Notes under the pieces: generated by a model | Told to the model about the DNA's origin: nothing | What the model saw: only the letters and a program-made list of their open reading frames with translations | Database searches by the model: none | Part shown: piece by piece, positions 52,489 through 61,037 of the stretch | Numbering within the stretch: position 1 is the first letter of the stretch | Layout of the letters: each line of letters starts with the position of its first letter | From: Ruegeria atlantica | GTDB lineage: Bacteria; Pseudomonadota; Alphaproteobacteria; Rhodobacterales; Rhodobacteraceae | Direction: 5' to 3' | DNA length: 64,000 nucleotides | Assembly: GCF_013032505.1 (NCBI RefSeq) | Contig: NZ_WQCG01000003.1 | Coordinates: forward strand, 1-64,000 | Program-made: the position numbers and the translations under genes

Positions 52489-53043
52489 ATGCGCTTTCTT
52501 CTGTTCTTTTTCGGCCTGTCTGTCTGCGGCCTGATCGCGACCCTGTCCTATCCTACGTTTGCTGATTGGGTTCTGGTCGCAGGCCCTTGCGTGGTTGCGA
52601 GCGCGATACTACTGCTCGGGAAATGGTTGCGCACGGCCAAGGATCCAAAGAATTGGGCTGTGGTCGATGGATCAAATGTTCTGCATTGGCGAGATGGCGT
52701 TCCGGACATCGCCACCGTGCGCGAGGTTGTAGACGCTCTGATCGCGACCGGCCTGACACCCGGCGTCGTGTTCGACGCAAATGTCGGCTACAAAATTTCG
52801 GATCGTTACATGAAGGACAAAACTCTTGCGGCTCTGCTTGGATTGCCCGTTGATCGCGTAATGGTCGCGCCCAAGGGAACGCCCGCCGATACGCTGGTTC
52901 TGCAGGTCGCGCGCGATCTTGGCGCGACCATCGTTACAAACGACCGTTTTCGTGATTGGGCCGACGACTATCCGGATGTACTGCAGGCCAAAGAGCTTGT
53001 TCGGGGTGGTTATCGGAACGGGGCTGTTTGGCTGTCGCTGTGA
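52489..53043 (+). CDS. Membrane-anchored NYN-domain ribonuclease (Zc3h12a-like)
   Basis: A 184-residue protein: two N-terminal membrane helices (LFFFGLSVCGLIATLSYP and WVLVAGPCVVASAILLLGKW), then an NYN/PIN-type nuclease domain from about residue 55 with acidic positions in VVDGSNVLHW, VVFDANVGY and VTNDRFRDWADDYP. It matches the Zc3h12a-like family known from eukaryotic Regnase. It would degrade RNA at the cytoplasmic face of the membrane. The ribosome site is weak. It is followed by parE after a 158-base gap. Confidence 0.78.
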   Translation: MRFLLFFFGLSVCGLIATLSYPTFADWVLVAGPCVVASAILLLGKWLRTAKDPKNWAVVDGSNVLHWRDGVPDIATVREVVDALIATGLTPGVVFDANVGYKISDRYMKDKTLAALLGLPVDRVMVAPKGTPADTLVLQVARDLGATIVTNDRFRDWADDYPDVLQAKELVRGGYRNGAVWLSL

Positions 53044-53201
53044 ACATGGCTTCAACCAAGACAATCACATAACGCTCTACCTCAGCCCCCAATCAGGGCG
53101 CATTGCCCTCGACAAACCGCACACAACACTTCGCGCGCCTCTTCCCCCGGACCACATCACCTGCCATAATGGGACCAAACCCAAAAACAAGAGCAGCACC
53201 C

Positions 53202-55160
53202 ATGCCCGACGATCTGTTGACGCCAGAAGCGACCACAACTTATGACGCCTCCTCGATCGAGGTGCTTGAAGGTCTGGAACCGGTCCGCAAACGCCCCGGC
53301 ATGTATATCGGCGGCACAGACGAACGCGCTCTGCACCATATGGTGGCCGAAATCCTCGATAACTCGATGGACGAAGCCGTCGCAGGCCATGCCAACCGGA
53401 TTGAGGTTGAACTGCACGCAGATTACGCCCTGACCGTGCGCGACAACGGCCGCGGCATTCCGATCGATCCGCATCCGAAATTCCCAGACAAATCGGCGCT
53501 AGAGGTCATTCTATGCACCCTCCACGCGGGCGGTAAATTCTCGGGTAAAGCCTATCAGACTTCAGGTGGTCTTCATGGCGTGGGTGCGTCGGTTGTGAAC
53601 GCCTTGTCGGATTCAATGGTCGTTCAGGTGGCGCGAGACAAACAACTGTTCGAACAGCGCTTTTCACGCGGCATCCCACTTGGCCCCGTGGAAAAGGTCG
53701 GCGCAGCGCCCAACCGGCGTGGCACAACCGTGACATTCCACGCTGACGAAGAGATCTTTGGTCACCACAAGTTCAAACCGGCGCGGCTGTTCAAATCCAT
53801 CCGTTCCAAGGCCTACCTGTTCTCGGGCGTCGAAATCCGCTGGAAATCTGCCATCGACGATGGCGAAACCCCGACCGAGGCCACGTTTCACTTCCCCGGC
53901 GGCCTGTCTGATTACCTCAAAGAAACGATGAACGGCTCGTCCACCTATGCCGAGCAACCCTTTGCCGGCACCGTGGACTTTCGGGAAAAGTTCGGCACCC
54001 CCGGCAAGGTCGAATGGGCGATCAACTGGACGCCCTCGCGCGACGGGTTCATCCAGTCCTACTGTAACACCGTCCCTACGCCTGAAGGCGGCACACATGT
54101 GGCCGGGTTCTGGGCTGCGGTCCTCAAAGGCATCAAGGCTTACGGCGAGCTGATCAACAATAAGAAGGCCACACAAATCACCCGCGATGACCTTATCGCC
54201 GGTGGCTGCGCACTGGTGTCCTGTTTCATCAGTGAGCCGGAATTCGTGGGCCAGACCAAAGATCGCCTAGCGACGGTCGAGGCCCAGCGGCTGGTGGAAA
54301 ATTCGGTCCGCGACCATTTCGATAACTGGCTGGCCGCGGACACGAAATCCGCCGGAGCGATTTTGGACTTCCTCATCCTGCGGGCTGAGGAGCGTCTGCG
54401 CCGACGCGCCGAGAAGGAAACACAACGAAAGTCCGCCACTAAAAAACTTCGTCTCCCCGGCAAGTTGGTGGACTGTTCTAGTTCAACACGCGACGGCACG
54501 GAATTATTCATCGTCGAAGGCGATTCTGCGGGCGGTTCAGCCAAGATGGGTCGCAACCGCAAAACGCAGGCCCTTTTGCCTCTGCGCGGCAAGATCCTGA
54601 ACGTGCTGGGCGCGGCAAGTTCGAAACTGGGCACCAATGCCGAGATCAACGATCTGACCCAAGCTCTGGGTGTGGGGCTTGGCACCAAGTTCAACGTCGA
54701 CGATCTGCGCTATGACAAGATTATTATCATGACCGACGCGGACGTGGACGGGGCGCATATCGCGGCGCTGCTGATGACGTTCTTCTTCACCCAGATGCGC
54801 CCGATGATCGACGCGGGTCACCTGTACCTCGCCTGCCCGCCCCTCTATCGCCTGACCCAGGGCGCCAAGCGCGTCTATTGTCTGGACGAGGTCGAGCGGG
54901 ACGAATGGCTTGAGAAAGGTCTGGGCGGCAAGGGCAAGATCGACGTATCCCGCTTCAAGGGTCTGGGTGAGATGGATGCCAAGGACTTGAAAGAGACCAC
55001 GATGGACCCGGCATCCCGGAAACTGATCCGGGTCACCATCGACGAGGATGAACCCGGCGAGACCGGCGACCTGGTCGAACGCCTGATGGGCAAAAAACCG
55101 GAACTGCGGTTCCAGTACATTCAGGAGAACGCGCGGTTTGTGGAGGAGTTGGATGTTTGA
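53202..55160 (+). CDS. parE: DNA topoisomerase IV subunit B
   Basis: A 652-residue type IIA topoisomerase B subunit. A GHKL ATPase (about 20-230: VRKRPGMYIGGTDERAL, ILDNSMDEAVAG, VRDNGRGIP, GGLHGVGASVVNAL) is followed by the transducer and a TOPRIM domain (FIVEGDSAGGSAKMGRNR ... IIMTDADVDGAHIAALL). It decatenates chromosomes together with ParC. The short TOPRIM tail favours ParE over GyrB. The start MPDDLL at 53202 is chosen; longer in-frame starts lack support. A 10-bp inverted repeat overlaps its stop. Confidence 0.95.
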   Translation: MPDDLLTPEATTTYDASSIEVLEGLEPVRKRPGMYIGGTDERALHHMVAEILDNSMDEAVAGHANRIEVELHADYALTVRDNGRGIPIDPHPKFPDKSALEVILCTLHAGGKFSGKAYQTSGGLHGVGASVVNALSDSMVVQVARDKQLFEQRFSRGIPLGPVEKVGAAPNRRGTTVTFHADEEIFGHHKFKPARLFKSIRSKAYLFSGVEIRWKSAIDDGETPTEATFHFPGGLSDYLKETMNGSSTYAEQPFAGTVDFREKFGTPGKVEWAINWTPSRDGFIQSYCNTVPTPEGGTHVAGFWAAVLKGIKAYGELINNKKATQITRDDLIAGGCALVSCFISEPEFVGQTKDRLATVEAQRLVENSVRDHFDNWLAADTKSAGAILDFLILRAEERLRRRAEKETQRKSATKKLRLPGKLVDCSSSTRDGTELFIVEGDSAGGSAKMGRNRKTQALLPLRGKILNVLGAASSKLGTNAEINDLTQALGVGLGTKFNVDDLRYDKIIIMTDADVDGAHIAALLMTFFFTQMRPMIDAGHLYLACPPLYRLTQGAKRVYCLDEVERDEWLEKGLGGKGKIDVSRFKGLGEMDAKDLKETTMDPASRKLIRVTIDEDEPGETGDLVERLMGKKPELRFQYIQENARFVEELDV

Positions 55161-55188
55161 TCAACGGGCATCATGCTTCGTTGATCAA
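55157..55188 (+). terminator. Inverted repeat overlapping the parE stop, possible terminator
   Basis: TTGATCAACG and CGTTGATCAA form a perfect 10-bp stem with a 12-base loop; the parE stop codon lies inside the left arm. Downstream TTACTTGCGTTTTG is only moderately T-rich. Confidence 0.55.
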
Positions 55189-55318
55189 TTACTTGCGTTT
55201 TGAACAATATAGATAGCACTTATAGCTGGTAGGGTATTTCTGACTGGCATCAACTTTTCGGACTTTTACGTTGGTAGCAGAGCTTCCAAATACTCTTTGC
55301 TATGTTTCGGTAAGGTCA

Positions 55319-55978
55319 ATGATAACTAAGCGCGCTCAGATCTTGGCAATAGCATCTTCAGTCGTGTGGGTTTGTAGCGGGTTTACTGTTCTTGCAGAAA
55401 AAAACCCCGTTGATTTCTGGGAAAGTTGCCGCTCCGACGATAGCTGCACTATTGAATATAATCACTTAGCCAATCAAGAAACCGATCCCTTTCTATTTTT
55501 GGGAAAAGTTGTGGATAAATTGCACCCCCGATGGATGAGATACTGGCTAGCTCTGTGGCAATATCCAAACGTTAAAAGTTGTTTGGAAAAGAGCGAGCGC
55601 GAGAAAAAAGAGCCAAACTTACTTAAATTGGATTGGGATAGAGTTGGCACAGGCTCAGGTGCAGAAGTGTGCGTGTTTCGCCTCGCAAGTAGCCTAGGGA
55701 GCGCTGACCGTACATTGACATGGTTGCAGTATCAAAAGTTTCGCTTTCGTGGTCTGAATAGGCGAGGGTCCCAAAATTTTCAGCCGCGCTTCGACACTGA
55801 GCCGATTTACCAAGTAACCGCGCGCTGGTCTATCGAGCAGTATAGAGAAGTTAATCCATCCTGGCTCTCGTCGCTAACTGGCTACGAATTGATAAACGAA
55901 TACCGGCTGATATTAAGCTTTGACCAATACTCGAAAATCTCCGGAGTAAGCGTCAGTACGCCTACCAAGTTAAACTGA
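55319..55978 (+). CDS. Exported protein of unknown function, AT-rich orphan
   Basis: A 219-residue protein starting MITKRAQIL (GGTAAGG site upstream) with a signal peptide (about residues 1-27, ending TVLA) and a mature domain with four or five cysteines (ESCRSDDSCTIEY, VKSCLEK, EVCVFRL). It is Trp/Tyr/Arg-rich and recognisably more AT-rich, with codons (TTA, ATA, AGA) rare in the surrounding genes, which suggests transfer. I recognise no family. A longer start at 55271 is possible but adds no signal-like segment. Confidence 0.7.
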   Translation: MITKRAQILAIASSVVWVCSGFTVLAEKNPVDFWESCRSDDSCTIEYNHLANQETDPFLFLGKVVDKLHPRWMRYWLALWQYPNVKSCLEKSEREKKEPNLLKLDWDRVGTGSGAEVCVFRLASSLGSADRTLTWLQYQKFRFRGLNRRGSQNFQPRFDTEPIYQVTARWSIEQYREVNPSWLSSLTGYELINEYRLILSFDQYSKISGVSVSTPTKLN

Positions 55979-56297
55979 CGGACATCCAATCAATGTAAGG
56001 CGCGGGAATGATGCTCGCTCCCATCGCTTGGTTGATTCCAAGTGGTCTTAAACACCAATTCAACAGAGCCACAGTCGTAGTACTCGCGGTGTGGGTCGGG
56101 CGCGTGCTTGATGCTTTGCATTAAGCATTGGCCGGACAGCGCAGGAGGTCCCTACAACAAGCCCGTAAACACCCCCCTTGCCTAACCCGTTGATCCCGTT
56201 CACACTTGCGCGCAATTGTCATCAAAGAACAAATTTTGAGGATCCGAGCGTCCAAGACCCAATTTGAACGAACAAATATTTCGAACGGGAGGACAAC
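55979..56297. other. 319-base intergenic region
   Basis: No recognisable gene. A 38-codon reading frame at 56008-56124 (MMLAPIAWLIPSGL..., ending VLDALH) has an AAGG site 8 bases upstream and a hydrophobic centre, but nothing else supports it. The last 30 bases carry the strong GGGAGGA ribosome site of the next gene. Confidence 0.5.
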
Positions 56298-56579
56298 ATG
56301 AAAGCACTAACCCTCGGGCTGGCCCTTGCTTTGCTGGCCAGTCAGGCAAGCGCGCAGCAGTCGCTGATCGGCGCATCGCCTATTCCGGTCGGGGCAGAGT
56401 TACGGTTCTGCTATTACAACGGGCTCGCTTTTTCGGTGGACGCCTATGTTGTGATCACTGGCAACAACACCGTGACCGAAACGTCCAACGCGCGAGAAGA
56501 ACACCTGTTGCGCTGCATCAAGGGCGGCGACGGTGCCATGAAGTGGAAGCCGGAGAGCGGTATTCAGGTCAATCGCTGA
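56298..56579 (+). CDS. Small secreted protein of unknown function
   Basis: A 93-residue protein with a signal peptide (1-19, ending ASAQ) and a compact mature domain containing two cysteines (ELRFCYYNGLAFSVDAYV and HLLRCIKGG) in an arrangement reminiscent of DUF1496-like periplasmic proteins. A strong GGAGGA site precedes it. It is convergent with the hydrolase-fold gene. No function can be assigned. Confidence 0.72.
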   Translation: MKALTLGLALALLASQASAQQSLIGASPIPVGAELRFCYYNGLAFSVDAYVVITGNNTVTETSNAREEHLLRCIKGGDGAMKWKPESGIQVNR

Positions 56580-56597
56580 CCTGAAAAGGCGGGTGGT

Positions 56598-57368
56598 CTA
56601 ACCCACCTTCGTCTCCAGCCAATCCGCGATCTGCCCGGCGGGATGTTCCCAGCCGGGTTCCATGAACAAAAAATGCGCGTGGTTTTCCACGGGCAAGAAA
56701 GTTGCGCGGTCTCCGTATAGCTTGGCCAGCGCACGGCAGGTGTCGGGATTGACCGCCCGATCCTCGGTTCCCGACACGATCAGCACCGGACAATCGACTT
56801 TGTCGATATCGACTTTCATCGCGTGGTGATCGTCGAACATCCAGAAGAACATCTCGAACATGACCCGGCCGCTTTCGGCCCCCAACTGGTCGAACACCTC
56901 ATGCTGCTGCGCCTCGGGCATCTTGTTCAATGCGAAGGGTGCCATCAGGTCGAACTCGACCCGCATGGGTTGTTTCCAGAACGCCCCACCCTCCATCAGC
57001 GCGCGCGGAATAGCGCGTTCATCGTCGGTTTCTGGCAACGTTCCCCACGGCGCGTTTGGGTTTATCAGGACAATGGCACTGGCCAGTCCGCGTGACGCAA
57101 CCTGCTGCGCCACCACGCCTGCGATAGCGTGGCCAAGGATGACCGGCTTGCTGTCCAGCCCCTGCACGAAATCCGCAATGTCGTTTGCGTAGTCCATGAC
57201 GCTGGTATCTGTCAGACCCGGATCAGGTTCGGCCTTTGGGTCCCCACCATGATAGCGCAGCGCAGGCGTATGTACCGTCCAGCCATGCGTGCGAAAAAAC
57301 TCAGCATAATCCGTCATGCACCACGGTCCGGCAAATGCACCGTGGATCAGAACAATCTCTTTGGTCAT
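56598..57368 (-). CDS. Alpha/beta-hydrolase-fold protein lacking the nucleophile serine
   Basis: A 256-residue alpha/beta-hydrolase fold: VLIHGAFAGPWCMTDY at the start, Asp in VSGTEDRAVN and His in ENHAHFLFMEPGWE. The nucleophile elbow reads ILGHAIAGVVAQQ, so position 81 has Ala instead of Ser. Loss of the nucleophile implies a non-hydrolytic role (lyase, cofactor-free dioxygenase or binding protein). The start MTKEIV at 57368 follows GAGGG. It shares its strand with the DMT permease, 69 bases away. Confidence 0.82.
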   Translation of the reverse strand: MTKEIVLIHGAFAGPWCMTDYAEFFRTHGWTVHTPALRYHGGDPKAEPDPGLTDTSVMDYANDIADFVQGLDSKPVILGHAIAGVVAQQVASRGLASAIVLINPNAPWGTLPETDDERAIPRALMEGGAFWKQPMRVEFDLMAPFALNKMPEAQQHEVFDQLGAESGRVMFEMFFWMFDDHHAMKVDIDKVDCPVLIVSGTEDRAVNPDTCRALAKLYGDRATFLPVENHAHFLFMEPGWEHPAGQIADWLETKVG

Positions 57369-57437
57369 GAAAAACGCCCTCTCGTCAGTCACATCCACTA
57401 TGCGAGACGAAAGGCATAAGCGGCAAGGCCGTCGGTG

Positions 57438-58277
57438 TCAGACGGACATGCCGATCAAGGCGACGCCAACCGCCATCAAAATCGCCGCACCCAGTCGCCG
57501 CATCCAATTGCCCTCATGTAGGAAGACAAACCCGATCAACGCCGCGAAGATAACTGAGGTTTCGCGCAGTGCCGAAACCGCGCCCAGCGGCGCGAAATTC
57601 TTGGCGTAAAGCACCAGTCCATAGGCCGTCATTGACACCAGCCCGCCGAGGATTCCGATCATCCAGACCTTGGTCGGAAGCTGTGCCAACGTATCCCTTT
57701 TTTTGATGCCGACAAAGCCCGCAATGAACAGATGCAGGAACGCACCCCATGCCCAATAGCTGAGAGTATTCCCCGACAATCGCACCCCGATGCCATCCAC
57801 GACCGAATAAATCGAGATGCAAAACCCTGTACCCAGAGCAAACCCCAGCGCCCAGCGTCCGACACCGGACCGCAAGGCCGTCCAACTGCTGAGCTGGATA
57901 CCAAGCGCGATCAGAGCGATCCCGCCCCACGCCTGCACCGGCAGCACCTCGCCCACCAGGATCATAGCCCAAAGCGAGACCAGCGCGGGCACGATACCCC
58001 GCGCGATGGGATAAACGACGCTCAGGTCCCCGTGCTGGTAGGCTTTTCCCAGCATGTAGTAATAGCCGAAATGCACGACTGTCGAGATCAGGATATATGG
58101 AAAGCTTTCGGCACTGGGCAGCGGCAGCAGCATGATCATGGCTGTCGCCGGGATAACATGGCCAAAAGCGACTAGCCCCAAAGTGGTCGTACGATCGGCA
58201 GCCGTTTTGACGATGGCGTTCCAAACCGCATGCAACAACGCTGCCGTCAAAATGATGGCGATGACAAACAGGGTCAC
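57438..58277 (-). CDS. DMT superfamily (EamA) transporter
   Basis: A 279-residue permease with ten hydrophobic helices in two EamA repeats (AALLHAVWNAIVKTAADRTT in repeat 1; GLVLYAKNFAPLGAVSALRETSVIFAALIGFVFLHEG in repeat 2). It exports or imports a small metabolite; the substrate is not predictable. It starts with GTG behind AAAGG and lies between the hydrolase-fold protein and the alcohol dehydrogenase on the same strand. Confidence 0.87.
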   Translation of the reverse strand: MTLFVIAIILTAALLHAVWNAIVKTAADRTTTLGLVAFGHVIPATAMIMLLPLPSAESFPYILISTVVHFGYYYMLGKAYQHGDLSVVYPIARGIVPALVSLWAMILVGEVLPVQAWGGIALIALGIQLSSWTALRSGVGRWALGFALGTGFCISIYSVVDGIGVRLSGNTLSYWAWGAFLHLFIAGFVGIKKRDTLAQLPTKVWMIGILGGLVSMTAYGLVLYAKNFAPLGAVSALRETSVIFAALIGFVFLHEGNWMRRLGAAILMAVGVALIGMSV

Positions 58278-58348
58278 ATCCGAACCTTTCGCACTAAAAC
58301 CAGCCCGGAATATGGGCTGGTTTCGTCATTTGCACAGCAAGAGACGGA

Positions 58349-59494
58349 TCACAATGCGGTTTTGAACAACGTGGTCAGGTTCTCTTCGGTCAGTTCGATT
58401 GGGTTCCCACCACAGGAAGGGTCAATGATCGCGCCGTTGACAAGTTCGGGGATCGCGGTCTCGGTCACACCCAGATCGGACAGTTTCCGAGGGATGCCCA
58501 GCGTATCGTTGAACTCTTGCACAAAGGCGCGGAAGCCATCAAAGCCACCATCGATACCCAAATACGCGGCAGCAGCCTGGAACCGGTCGGCAACAGCGGG
58601 CGCGTTGAATTCCAGGACAGTGGGCATGCAAACCGCATTGGTGGTGCCGTGGTGCGTATTGAACACAGCGCCGATAGGATGGCTCATGGCGTGGATTGCG
58701 CCCAGACCTTTCTGAAAGGCGGTCGCCCCCATGGCCGCAGCACACATCATCTGTGCCCGGGCCTCTATGTCGGTGCCATCTGCGTAAGCGCGCGGCAGGT
58801 ACTCCTTGACCAACCGCATGCCCTCCAGCGCAATGCCCTGACTCATCGGATGGTGGTGCGGGCTTGAATAGGCCTCAACGCAGTGTGCGAACGCATCCAG
58901 CCCCGTACCCGCCGTGATGAATTTGGGCATTCCCACTGTCAATTCAGGGTCACAGATCACTACCGTAGGCAGAACCTTGGGGTGAAAGATGATCTTTTTT
59001 GCATGGGTTTCAGAATTGGTGATGACGCTGGCTCGGCCAACTTCAGATCCGGTTCCGGCGGTGGTGGGCACAGCAATGATTGGCGCGATCACATCCGCGT
59101 CGGCACGAGTCCACCAGTCGCCGATATCCTCGAAATCCCAAACGGGGCGTTTCTGCCCCGCCATAAAGGCAACCATCTTGCCCAAATCCAGCCCGGACCC
59201 GCCGCCAAAGGCGATCACACCATCATGGCCGCCAGCGTTATAGGCCTCGACACCTGCCTCAAGGTTCTTTTCGTTCGGGTTGGGATCCACGTCGCTGAAT
59301 AGCCCGCGACCCAGCCCTGCGGCCTCCATAATATCCAACGTTGCCGAAGTTATCGGCAGATCGGCCAGCCCTTTATCGGTGACCAATAACGGCCTTTTCA
59401 TACCAGCGGCAGCACATGCCTCGGGCAGTTCCTTGATGCGGCCTGCGCCGAATTTGATAGCGGTCGGATAGGACCAGTTTCCAACAAGTGACAT
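58349..59494 (-). CDS. Iron-containing alcohol dehydrogenase
   Basis: A 381-residue group III alcohol dehydrogenase. It has the NAD-binding FGGGSGLDLGKMV and PTTAGTGSEVGRASVI, and metal ligands in TAGTGLDAFAHCVEAY (Asp, His) and the later AMSHPIGAVFNTHHGTTNAV (His). It oxidises a primary alcohol or semialdehyde, or reduces it. It is on the same strand as aldehyde dehydrogenase and glutamine-synthetase-like genes, which suggests stepwise oxidation of an amino alcohol or alcohol. A hairpin lies in the 67-base gap upstream. Confidence 0.9.
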   Translation of the reverse strand: MSLVGNWSYPTAIKFGAGRIKELPEACAAAGMKRPLLVTDKGLADLPITSATLDIMEAAGLGRGLFSDVDPNPNEKNLEAGVEAYNAGGHDGVIAFGGGSGLDLGKMVAFMAGQKRPVWDFEDIGDWWTRADADVIAPIIAVPTTAGTGSEVGRASVITNSETHAKKIIFHPKVLPTVVICDPELTVGMPKFITAGTGLDAFAHCVEAYSSPHHHPMSQGIALEGMRLVKEYLPRAYADGTDIEARAQMMCAAAMGATAFQKGLGAIHAMSHPIGAVFNTHHGTTNAVCMPTVLEFNAPAVADRFQAAAAYLGIDGGFDGFRAFVQEFNDTLGIPRKLSDLGVTETAIPELVNGAIIDPSCGGNPIELTEENLTTLFKTAL

Positions 59495-59519
59495 GTCAGG
59501 TTTCCTTTGTAATTTGAGA

Positions 59520-59552
59520 CCTGCCCGGCCGAGGGGGTCTGAACCGGGCAGG
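59520..59552 (-). promoter_or_regulatory. Inverted repeat between aldehyde and alcohol dehydrogenase genes
   Basis: A perfect 9-bp CCTGCCCGG/CCGGGCAGG stem with a 15-base loop in the gap after the aldehyde dehydrogenase stop. It has no T-run; probably an intercistronic stabiliser or partial terminator. Confidence 0.5.
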
Positions 59553-59561
59553 CCGTTGCCC

Positions 59562-60944
59562 TTAGCCCGTGACCTTTTTCAGGTGGTAGGATTTAGGACG
59601 TGTCAGGTTGTGATAACCGATTATGGATAGCCCGCCGCCGCGCCCGGTGTTCTTGCAACCGGTCCAGCACAGGCCCGGATCCAAATAATCCGCGCGGTTC
59701 ATGAACACAGTTCCGGTTTCGATTGCATCGCCCACCCGTGCGGCCCGGTCTACCTCTCGGGTCCACAGGCTGGCTGTCAGACCAAATTCACTGTCATTCA
59801 TCAAAGCGATGGCTTCGTCATCCGAGGACACTTTCATGATGCCGACCACAGGACCGAAACTCTCGTCCCGCATTACCCGCATGTCGTGCGTGACGTCGGT
59901 CAGGATTTGTGGTGTCAGGTAAGCGCCCCCATCATCCTCAGCAAATGTATCGATATGGGCCACGGCCCCCGCTTCGACAGCCTCGGCGATCTGCGCGCGT
60001 ACTTCGTCGGCGAAACGTACATTGGCCATCGGACCAATTGTCGTCTCAGTATCCAGCGGGTTGCCCAGCTTATAGCCCTTCACAACCTCAACCGCCTTGG
60101 CGACGAAGGCATCATACAGGCTTTCGTGGACGTAAATCCGTTCGATCCCGCAGCAGCATTGGCCCGAGTTGAACATTGCGCCGTCAATCAACGTCTCCAC
60201 GGCAGCATCCAGATCGGCATCGTCCATGACATAGCCCGGATCTTTGCCACCCAACTCGGTCCCAACGCCGGTGAAGGTTCCCGCTGCCGCGCGCTCCATC
60301 GCTTGGCCGCCACCGACCGATCCGGTGAAATTTACAAAGTCAAAGGCGTTGCCCGCAATCAGGTCGCTGGTCACATCATGGTTTAGGAAAACGTTTTGAA
60401 ACACGTCCTCCGGTACACCAGCCGCATGGAAAGCCCGCGCCATGCGCTCGCCCACCAACAGAGTCTGTGTTGCGTGTTTGAGGACAACGGTATTCCCCGC
60501 AATCAGCGCCGGCGCCACAGTGTTGATCGCCGTCATATAGGGATAGTTCCACGGTGCTACCACAAAGACCACACCGTGCGGGATGCGTTTGATGTACCTT
60601 TTGAAGGTCTCATCCTCGCCCACCGCGATATCGGCCAGGGATGCCTCGGCGATCTCCGCCATGTGGCTTGCGCGCTCGTTAAAGCCGCCAAACTCTCCGC
60701 CATAGCGTACCGGACGCCCCATCATATGCGCCAACTCAGGCACAATCTCGTCGTTCATCGCCCCAACAGCGGCCACACCGGCCATGACAAGATCAATACG
60801 CTCCTGCAAAGGACGCGCGGCCCAATCGACCTGTGCGGCCCGCGCCCGAGCCGCGACCTCAAAGGCCGCTTCTTGCGACAGGACCTCACGTTCAGCAAAA
60901 ACCGACCCATCAATCGGCGAGACACATTTCAACATCTGCCCCAT
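59562..60944 (-). CDS. Aldehyde dehydrogenase family protein
   Basis: A 460-residue NAD(P)-dependent aldehyde dehydrogenase: WNYPYMTAINTVAPALIAGNTVVLK, FTGSVGGGQAMERAAAG, TELGGKDPGYV with the catalytic Glu, and the nucleophile Cys in MFNSGQCCCGIERIYV. It acts on an aldehyde such as a gamma-glutamylaminoaldehyde or a product of the neighbouring alcohol dehydrogenase. The ATG at 60944 with GGAG is used; a GTG two codons earlier is possible. It could supply the PuuC step missing near 24118, though it is 34 kb away. Confidence 0.9.
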   Translation of the reverse strand: MGQMLKCVSPIDGSVFAEREVLSQEAAFEVAARARAAQVDWAARPLQERIDLVMAGVAAVGAMNDEIVPELAHMMGRPVRYGGEFGGFNERASHMAEIAEASLADIAVGEDETFKRYIKRIPHGVVFVVAPWNYPYMTAINTVAPALIAGNTVVLKHATQTLLVGERMARAFHAAGVPEDVFQNVFLNHDVTSDLIAGNAFDFVNFTGSVGGGQAMERAAAGTFTGVGTELGGKDPGYVMDDADLDAAVETLIDGAMFNSGQCCCGIERIYVHESLYDAFVAKAVEVVKGYKLGNPLDTETTIGPMANVRFADEVRAQIAEAVEAGAVAHIDTFAEDDGGAYLTPQILTDVTHDMRVMRDESFGPVVGIMKVSSDDEAIALMNDSEFGLTASLWTREVDRAARVGDAIETGTVFMNRADYLDPGLCWTGCKNTGRGGGLSIIGYHNLTRPKSYHLKKVTG

Positions 60945-61037
60945 AACCACTCCATTTCCGAAAGAAACAGGATCACTGTTTCGTCTGGCTAAAAATATCC
61001 CGGGGGCGTGGGGGCAGCGCCCCAGCCTGACCCGATC

